A DNA stretch of 8,324 nucleotides, taken from assembly GCA_023129675.1 (NCBI GenBank), contig JAGMBM010000185.1:1-8324 (forward strand), written 5' to 3'. This DNA is from Hadesarchaea archaeon (GTDB lineage: Archaea; Hadarchaeota; Hadarchaeia; Hadarchaeales; Hadarchaeaceae). Below are positions 5,742 to 8,324 of the stretch, piece after piece. The notes beneath the pieces are model-generated. The model was given only the letters and a program-made list of their open reading frames with translations, made no database searches and was not told the DNA's origin. The position numbers and the translations under genes were made by a program. The first letter of the stretch is position 1; each line of letters opens with the position of its first letter.

Positions 5742-7292
5742 ATGCCGAAAGAGGCTTTTGTAAGCGATTTCATCAAGCGGGTGAGCAAGGGTGTAAAACT
5801 CCCGAGGCGTGTCAGGGTATTCGATACCACCCTCCGGGATGGCGACCAGACCCCAGGGGTATCGTTCACCACCGACCAGAAGCTGCTCATCGCGCGGCAG
5901 CTCGACAGGCTGGGGGTGGACACAATTGAAGCCGGCACACCGGTGTCGTCCGAAGGTGAAAGAAAGGCTGCGGCCGCGATAGCGAAGGCTGGCTTGAACG
6001 CGGAGATCTGTGGGCTAGCAAGGGCGATCAAAGAAGATGTGGACGCGGCACTTGATTGTGGGGTGGATTGCGTTCATGTGTTCATCAGCACGTCGGACTT
6101 ACACCTTAAACACATGCTCAAGATGACGCGCGAACAGGTGCTTCAGCGGTCGGTCGAGTACGTCGAGTACGCCAAGGACCACGGCGTCACCGTCGAGTTT
6201 TCTGCCATGGACGCCTCGCGGACCGATTTGGGATATCTCAAACAAATCTATCAAGCGACTGTGGAGGCGGGGGCGGACCGCATCAACGTTCCGGATACAG
6301 TAGGCGTGATCACCCCACGGGGCATGAATTACCTAATCAGCCAGCTGAAACCCATCATAAAGGTGCCGATAAGCGTGCACTGTCACGATGACCTCGGGCT
6401 AGCGACGGCAAACTCGCTCGCAGCGGTAGAAGCTGGGGCTGAACAGGTTCAAGTAGCGGTCAATGGACTAGGTGAACGTGCGGGCAACGCATCACTGGAG
6501 GAGGTCGTCATGGCTCTTCGGGCGCTTTACGGGGCAAAACTGAATATTCGAACCAAGTTGATCGCTGAAACCTCTGACCTGGTTGAGCGTCTTACGGGGA
6601 TACCGGTGCCGCCAAACAAGGCGATCGTGGGGGAGAATGCGTTTGCCCATGTTTCAGGTATCCACGCGCATGGGGTGCTTGAGTTCCCAGGCACCTATGA
6701 GCCCATCTCGCCGGAGCTGGTCGGGCACCATCGCCGTCTGGCCTTGGGCAAGCTCTCGGGAAGGCACTCGGTCGAAAAGCAGCTCAGGAGCATCGGGGTG
6801 AAGGCAACCAAGGTGCAGTTGGCGGAGATCACGAGGCGAGTCAAGGACCTCGGGGACAAGGGCAAGCGCGTGACAGATGTCGACCTTCGAGCGATAGCGG
6901 AGAGCGTGATCGGGGAACTCCCCAAAGAGGAAAAGATAGTCGAGTTGAAGGAAGTCACCGTGACCACCGGGATCACGATAACTCCAACCGCTTCGGTGCG
7001 GGTAGCTGTGCGGGGCAAAGAGCGAGTGGGCTCTGCGACGGGTGTTGGCCCAGTGGACGCCGCAATTACCGCGATCCGAAACGTCATGAAAGAGATTTCC
7101 GCGCTCAGGCTCAAGGAGTACCACCTCGACGCTATCACGGGCGGGAGCGATGCTCTAGCCGAGGTAACGGTGAAGCTGGAGGACGACCAGGGTAACCTCT
7201 ACATCGCGAAGGGTGTGCGAGAGGATGTGGTGATAGCTAGCGTGGACGCGATGATCAACGGGGTAAATCGATATTTTGCGGGTAGGAAATAG
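5742..7292 (+). CDS. leuA: 2-Isopropylmalate synthase (LeuA-like paralogue of the adjacent gene)
   Basis: It is predicted to condense acetyl-CoA with 2-ketoisovalerate, the first committed step of leucine synthesis. The 516-residue protein has a TIM barrel with LRDGDQ (31-36), metal ligands H213 and H215 in HCHDD, INVPDTVGV (181-189), GERAGNA (244-250) and His308 in SGIHAH. GKLSGR lies at 336-341, and a C-terminal LeuA regulatory domain starts about 397. It aligns along its whole length with the cimA product but has a 20-residue N-terminal extension. Oddly, FSAED is replaced by FSAMD, with Met156 where the neighbour has Glu138. GAGGT six bases upstream supports the ATG. Homocitrate synthase (AksA) is less likely, because the region reading FISTSDLHLKH and the INVPDTVG run fit LeuA better. 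Exact substrate remains an inference. Confidence 0.78.
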   Translation: MPKEAFVSDFIKRVSKGVKLPRRVRVFDTTLRDGDQTPGVSFTTDQKLLIARQLDRLGVDTIEAGTPVSSEGERKAAAAIAKAGLNAEICGLARAIKEDVDAALDCGVDCVHVFISTSDLHLKHMLKMTREQVLQRSVEYVEYAKDHGVTVEFSAMDASRTDLGYLKQIYQATVEAGADRINVPDTVGVITPRGMNYLISQLKPIIKVPISVHCHDDLGLATANSLAAVEAGAEQVQVAVNGLGERAGNASLEEVVMALRALYGAKLNIRTKLIAETSDLVERLTGIPVPPNKAIVGENAFAHVSGIHAHGVLEFPGTYEPISPELVGHHRRLALGKLSGRHSVEKQLRSIGVKATKVQLAEITRRVKDLGDKGKRVTDVDLRAIAESVIGELPKEEKIVELKEVTVTTGITITPTASVRVAVRGKERVGSATGVGPVDAAITAIRNVMKEISALRLKEYHLDAITGGSDALAEVTVKLEDDQGNLYIAKGVREDVVIASVDAMINGVNRYFAGRK

Positions 7293-7312
7293 GGGGCTCA
7301 AGATGGAGGATC

Positions 7313-7345
7313 GAGGGGCTAACTCTTCAGCACCCTCCATGTTTT
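7313..7345 (+). terminator. Putative leuA terminator hairpin with T run
   Basis: Twenty nt after the leuA stop, GAGGGGCT (7313-7320) can pair with AGC plus CCCTC (7329-7337, one bulged A). This gives an eight-pair stem and 8-nt loop, followed by GTTTT at 7341-7345. An alternative pairing, ATGGAGG (7303-7309) with CCTCCAT (7334-7340), uses the same right-hand side. The hairpin covers the 3' end of the opposing 56-codon gene, so the two convergent transcripts may overlap. Confidence 0.4.
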
Positions 7346-7489
7346 AACCACTTCCGCAATAGCAGGTTTGCCCTCGACAAAGATCTCGATCGCCCGATGC
7401 CGCGAGGTCCACTGAACCAACCGCGGTTTCGAGACCCATCTACCCACGCATCGTATTTTTTCACCCTTAATTACGTTATTCTGGCTCAA
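7319..7489 (-). CDS. Small hypothetical protein, 56 residues
   Basis: A short gene I do not recognise. Starting at TTG (7489) the frame reads MSQNNVIKGEKIRCVGRW, runs through basic and aromatic residues and a strand-like AIEIFVEGK (34-41), and ends in a helix-like AEVVKTWRVLKS. The start is supported by GGAGGG at 7500-7495, only five bases upstream, one of the best ribosome sites in the window. It overlaps the last 14 bases of the DNA-binding-protein gene in a different frame, so the two are probably translated together. The protein is basic, has no signal peptide or membrane segment and a single cysteine (Cys14). It converges with leuA, stops 26 nt apart. No function can be given; a partner or target of the upstream regulator is possible. 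Confidence 0.6.
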   Translation of the reverse strand: MSQNNVIKGEKIRCVGRWVSKPRLVQWTSRHRAIEIFVEGKPAIAEVVKTWRVLKS

Positions 7490-7808
7490 CCCAACCCTCC
7501 TGCCAGAGCTTTAGCAGCGTCTCATTAACGAGCGTCATGTCAATCCGTAGTGTATCACTTATCTCATCGGCGCTTACCCTGTCCTTGTTCTTTAGGTACT
7601 TCTGAATCTCTCTCTTTGCCTGCTCTATGCTTATCTTGCGGTAGGTGATAACCTCTAGTCCACGGAGGTATTCAGCATAATACTTGATGGCCCCCCTTAT
7701 CGCCTCAGCCTTTGAAGCTCCGAGTTTCTTCACAATCGTACTTAAATCGCCTGCACTATCACTAAGATCGACGGGGTAAACGTACCTTCGCGCCCTAACG
7801 GCTGACAA
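7476..7808 (-). CDS. Small DNA-binding regulator: ribbon-helix-helix-like plus winged-helix-like
   Basis: This is a 110-residue putative transcription regulator. The N-terminal half has a strand (YVYPVDL, 9-15) and two helices joined by a turn (DLSTIVKKLGASKAEAIR, then GAIKYYAEYL). That is the layout of a ribbon-helix-helix dimer, which inserts the strand in the major groove. The C-terminal half (from about 60) reads like a winged helix: QAKREIQKYL, VSADEISDTL, then LLKLWQEGWVE. I prefer TTG at 7808, with GGTGAGG immediately upstream and TATA-like boxes about 35-40 nt upstream. An ATG at 7880 would add 24 residues, but that stretch is AT-rich at third positions (8 of 24 G/C), lacks a ribosome site and looks like promoter DNA. 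The next gene overlaps its stop by 14 nt. Its target is unknown; autoregulation is plausible. Confidence 0.7.
   Translation of the reverse strand: MSAVRARRYVYPVDLSDSAGDLSTIVKKLGASKAEAIRGAIKYYAEYLRGLEVITYRKISIEQAKREIQKYLKNKDRVSADEISDTLRIDMTLVNETLLKLWQEGWVEPE
7495..7500 (-). promoter_or_regulatory. Ribosome binding site of the 56-codon gene
   Basis: GGAGGG on the minus strand, five bases before TTG at 7489 and inside the 3' end of the regulator gene. It is the main reason to treat this short frame as a gene. Confidence 0.6.
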
Positions 7809-7810
7809 TC

Positions 7811-7850
7811 CCTCACCATGTATAACTTGTATATGGTTTGTATAAGTATT
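7811..7850 (-). promoter_or_regulatory. Promoter, tandem TATAC repeats and ribosome site of the regulator gene
   Basis: On the minus strand AATACTTATAC provides a TATA-like element about 26 nt before the ribosome site GGTGAGG (7817-7811), which precedes TTG at 7808. TATAC occurs three times here, with starts 11 and 9 nt apart, about one helical turn each. That spacing is what a dimeric ribbon-helix-helix protein binding one DNA face would need. The segment is AT-rich against its surroundings. If translation really starts at 7880 this would be coding DNA instead. Confidence 0.4.
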
Positions 7851-7905
7851 TAGCTGCTTAATTTTGTGCATGTTTTTCATGATTCCCGACTAGCCTTTAG
7901 GTGGG

Positions 7906-7917
7906 GTTATTTATGTG
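7906..7917 (-). promoter_or_regulatory. Alternative TATA-like box upstream of the regulator gene
   Basis: ACATAAATAACC on the minus strand is about 31 nt before the ATG at 7880. It could drive a nearly leaderless transcript encoding a 134-residue form of the regulator. It competes with the promoter nearer TTG 7808. Confidence 0.3.
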
Positions 7918-7920
7918 GGG

Positions 7921-7971
7921 AAAAATTGCAACGCTGAACCCTCATAGGAGATACCTCAGGCTCAACGTCGC
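7921..7971 (-). terminator. Hairpin plus T run: terminator of the 98-residue protein gene
   Basis: Four bases after the gene's TAA stop, the minus-strand transcript can fold a 13-pair stem. Bases 7971-7959 pair with 7940-7928, using ten Watson-Crick and three G-U pairs and leaving an 18-nt loop. The stem is followed directly by AATTTTT (7927-7921). On the plus strand the three G-U positions become mismatches, so the structure belongs to the minus-strand RNA. The layout resembles an intrinsic terminator. A protective 3' end or small RNA is also possible. Confidence 0.6.
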
Positions 7972-7975
7972 TAAT

Positions 7976-8272
7976 TTACTCCTGCCTCTTAGCCTCGCCG
8001 ATCCTCAACGAGGTATAGAAGCCGTGCTCATTCGAAACGCCGAAGTTCACCCATAGGCTCCTCGTCTCGTCGATCGTCACCCTAATGGAGTCGGGGTAGG
8101 GTTTGCCATCCGGCCAGTTGACGTACCCGCTTGGGAGGACCAACGAAAACGTGTCCCCCTTTACAGGGATTTTGGCCGTGTACGGCTCCTTGCCCCCCTG
8201 CCTCTTCGCGACAATCCTCAGGGTCGAAACCTTTCGCGTTTCGGCTTGGGCTTCCTCGATTTTCTCTGCCAT
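7976..8272 (-). CDS. Hypothetical protein, 98 residues
   Basis: I do not recognise this protein. After a charged, probably helical or disordered N-terminus (MAEKIEEAQAETRK, 1-14) the sequence looks beta-rich. Strands are suggested by STLRIVAKR (16-24), YTAKIPVKGDTFSLVLP (31-47), SIRVTIDE (62-69) and SLWVNFGV (72-79), with a Trp-Pro loop VNWPDGKPYPD between (51-61). There is no signal peptide, membrane segment or cysteine, so it is a small soluble cytoplasmic protein. ATG at 8272 is chosen because GGAGGTGA ends five bases upstream, the strongest ribosome site in the window. A TTG at 8287 would place that site inside the gene. It has its own TATA box and a downstream hairpin, so it is probably a monocistronic, well-expressed gene. 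Confidence 0.8.
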   Translation of the reverse strand: MAEKIEEAQAETRKVSTLRIVAKRQGGKEPYTAKIPVKGDTFSLVLPSGYVNWPDGKPYPDSIRVTIDETRSLWVNFGVSNEHGFYTSLRIGEAKRQE

Positions 8273-8277
8273 AGTTT

Positions 8278-8285
8278 TCACCTCC
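8278..8285 (-). promoter_or_regulatory. Consensus ribosome binding site of the 98-residue protein gene
   Basis: GGAGGTGA on the minus strand, five bases before ATG at 8272. It matches the 16S rRNA 3' end over eight bases and rules out the TTG at 8287, which lies upstream of it. Confidence 0.8.
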
Positions 8286-8315
8286 AACTTTTCCCGCCAA
8301 GGCTTTGCGCGGAGG

Positions 8316-8324
8316 TTCTTTATA
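8316..8324 (-). promoter_or_regulatory. TATA box at the window edge
   Basis: TATAAAGAA on the minus strand. A start about 26 nt downstream would fall near 8295, giving a leader of about 23 nt with the consensus ribosome site. Any BRE lies outside the window. Confidence 0.5.

Noticed and set aside
6654..7138. Minus-strand frames opposite leuA
   Set aside because: Shadows of the conserved LeuA regulatory domain.
5742..7292. Homocitrate synthase (AksA) as the identity of the plus-strand enzyme
   Set aside because: Key stretches such as INVPDTVGV and the STSDLHLKH region fit LeuA better than AksA as I remember them; not fully excluded.
7881..7975. A tRNA or CRISPR-like element in the gap before the regulator
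   Set aside because: No cloverleaf, T-loop consensus or regularly spaced repeats; the pairing present is a single hairpin with a T run.
8273..8287. TTG start at 8287 for the 98-residue protein
   Set aside because: It would place the consensus ribosome site inside the coding region; ATG 8272 is ideally spaced from it.

Overview
The window reads as chromosomal DNA from an archaeon, most likely a euryarchaeon or a related deep lineage. It encodes topoisomerase VI (Top6B and the start of Top6A), an archaeal aIF1A, an archaeal-type RIO1 kinase, an archaeal two-KH (Dim2/Pno1-like) protein and a methanogen-style pair of citramalate and isopropylmalate synthases. Shine-Dalgarno sites of the GGTGA/GGAGG type and archaeal TATA-like boxes precede many genes. 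TTG and GTG starts are frequent. The species cannot be named from the sequence alone.

Left and centre (about 1-5671, all on the minus strand, so transcription runs right to left): cimA, then aIF1A, rio1, dcd, the KH protein, top6B and top6A (cut by the window edge). cimA and aIF1A share a TGATG stop/start. aIF1A and rio1 are 11 nt apart. dcd and the KH gene are nearly contiguous. top6B and top6A overlap by 17 nt. Two breaks, before dcd (64 nt) and before top6B (140 nt), carry TATA-like boxes and probably start new transcripts. The core aIF1A-rio1-KH-top6 order links initiation, late small-subunit maturation and DNA topology. A biosynthetic gene at the head and dcd in the middle are extra members.

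Middle (5672-7345): a 70-bp AT-rich divergent promoter separates cimA from leuA (plus strand). These paralogues condense acetyl-CoA with pyruvate (citramalate, towards isoleucine) and with 2-ketoisovalerate (2-isopropylmalate, towards leucine). The leuA product has Met where its neighbour and most family members have Glu in the FSAED motif. A hairpin followed by a T run lies just beyond leuA.

Right (7319-8324, minus strand): a 98-residue hypothetical protein with a consensus ribosome site and TATA box, followed by a 13-bp hairpin and T run that look like its terminator. Next comes a small DNA-binding protein (ribbon-helix-helix-like N-terminal half, winged-helix-like C-terminal half). Overlapping its end by 14 nt is a 56-codon gene with an excellent ribosome site and TTG start. 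This small regulator plus overlapping mini-gene, headed by tandem TATAC repeats, is the part least explained by known families.

No gene-free stretch exceeds 300 bases. I see no tRNA, rRNA, CRISPR array or insertion sequence.
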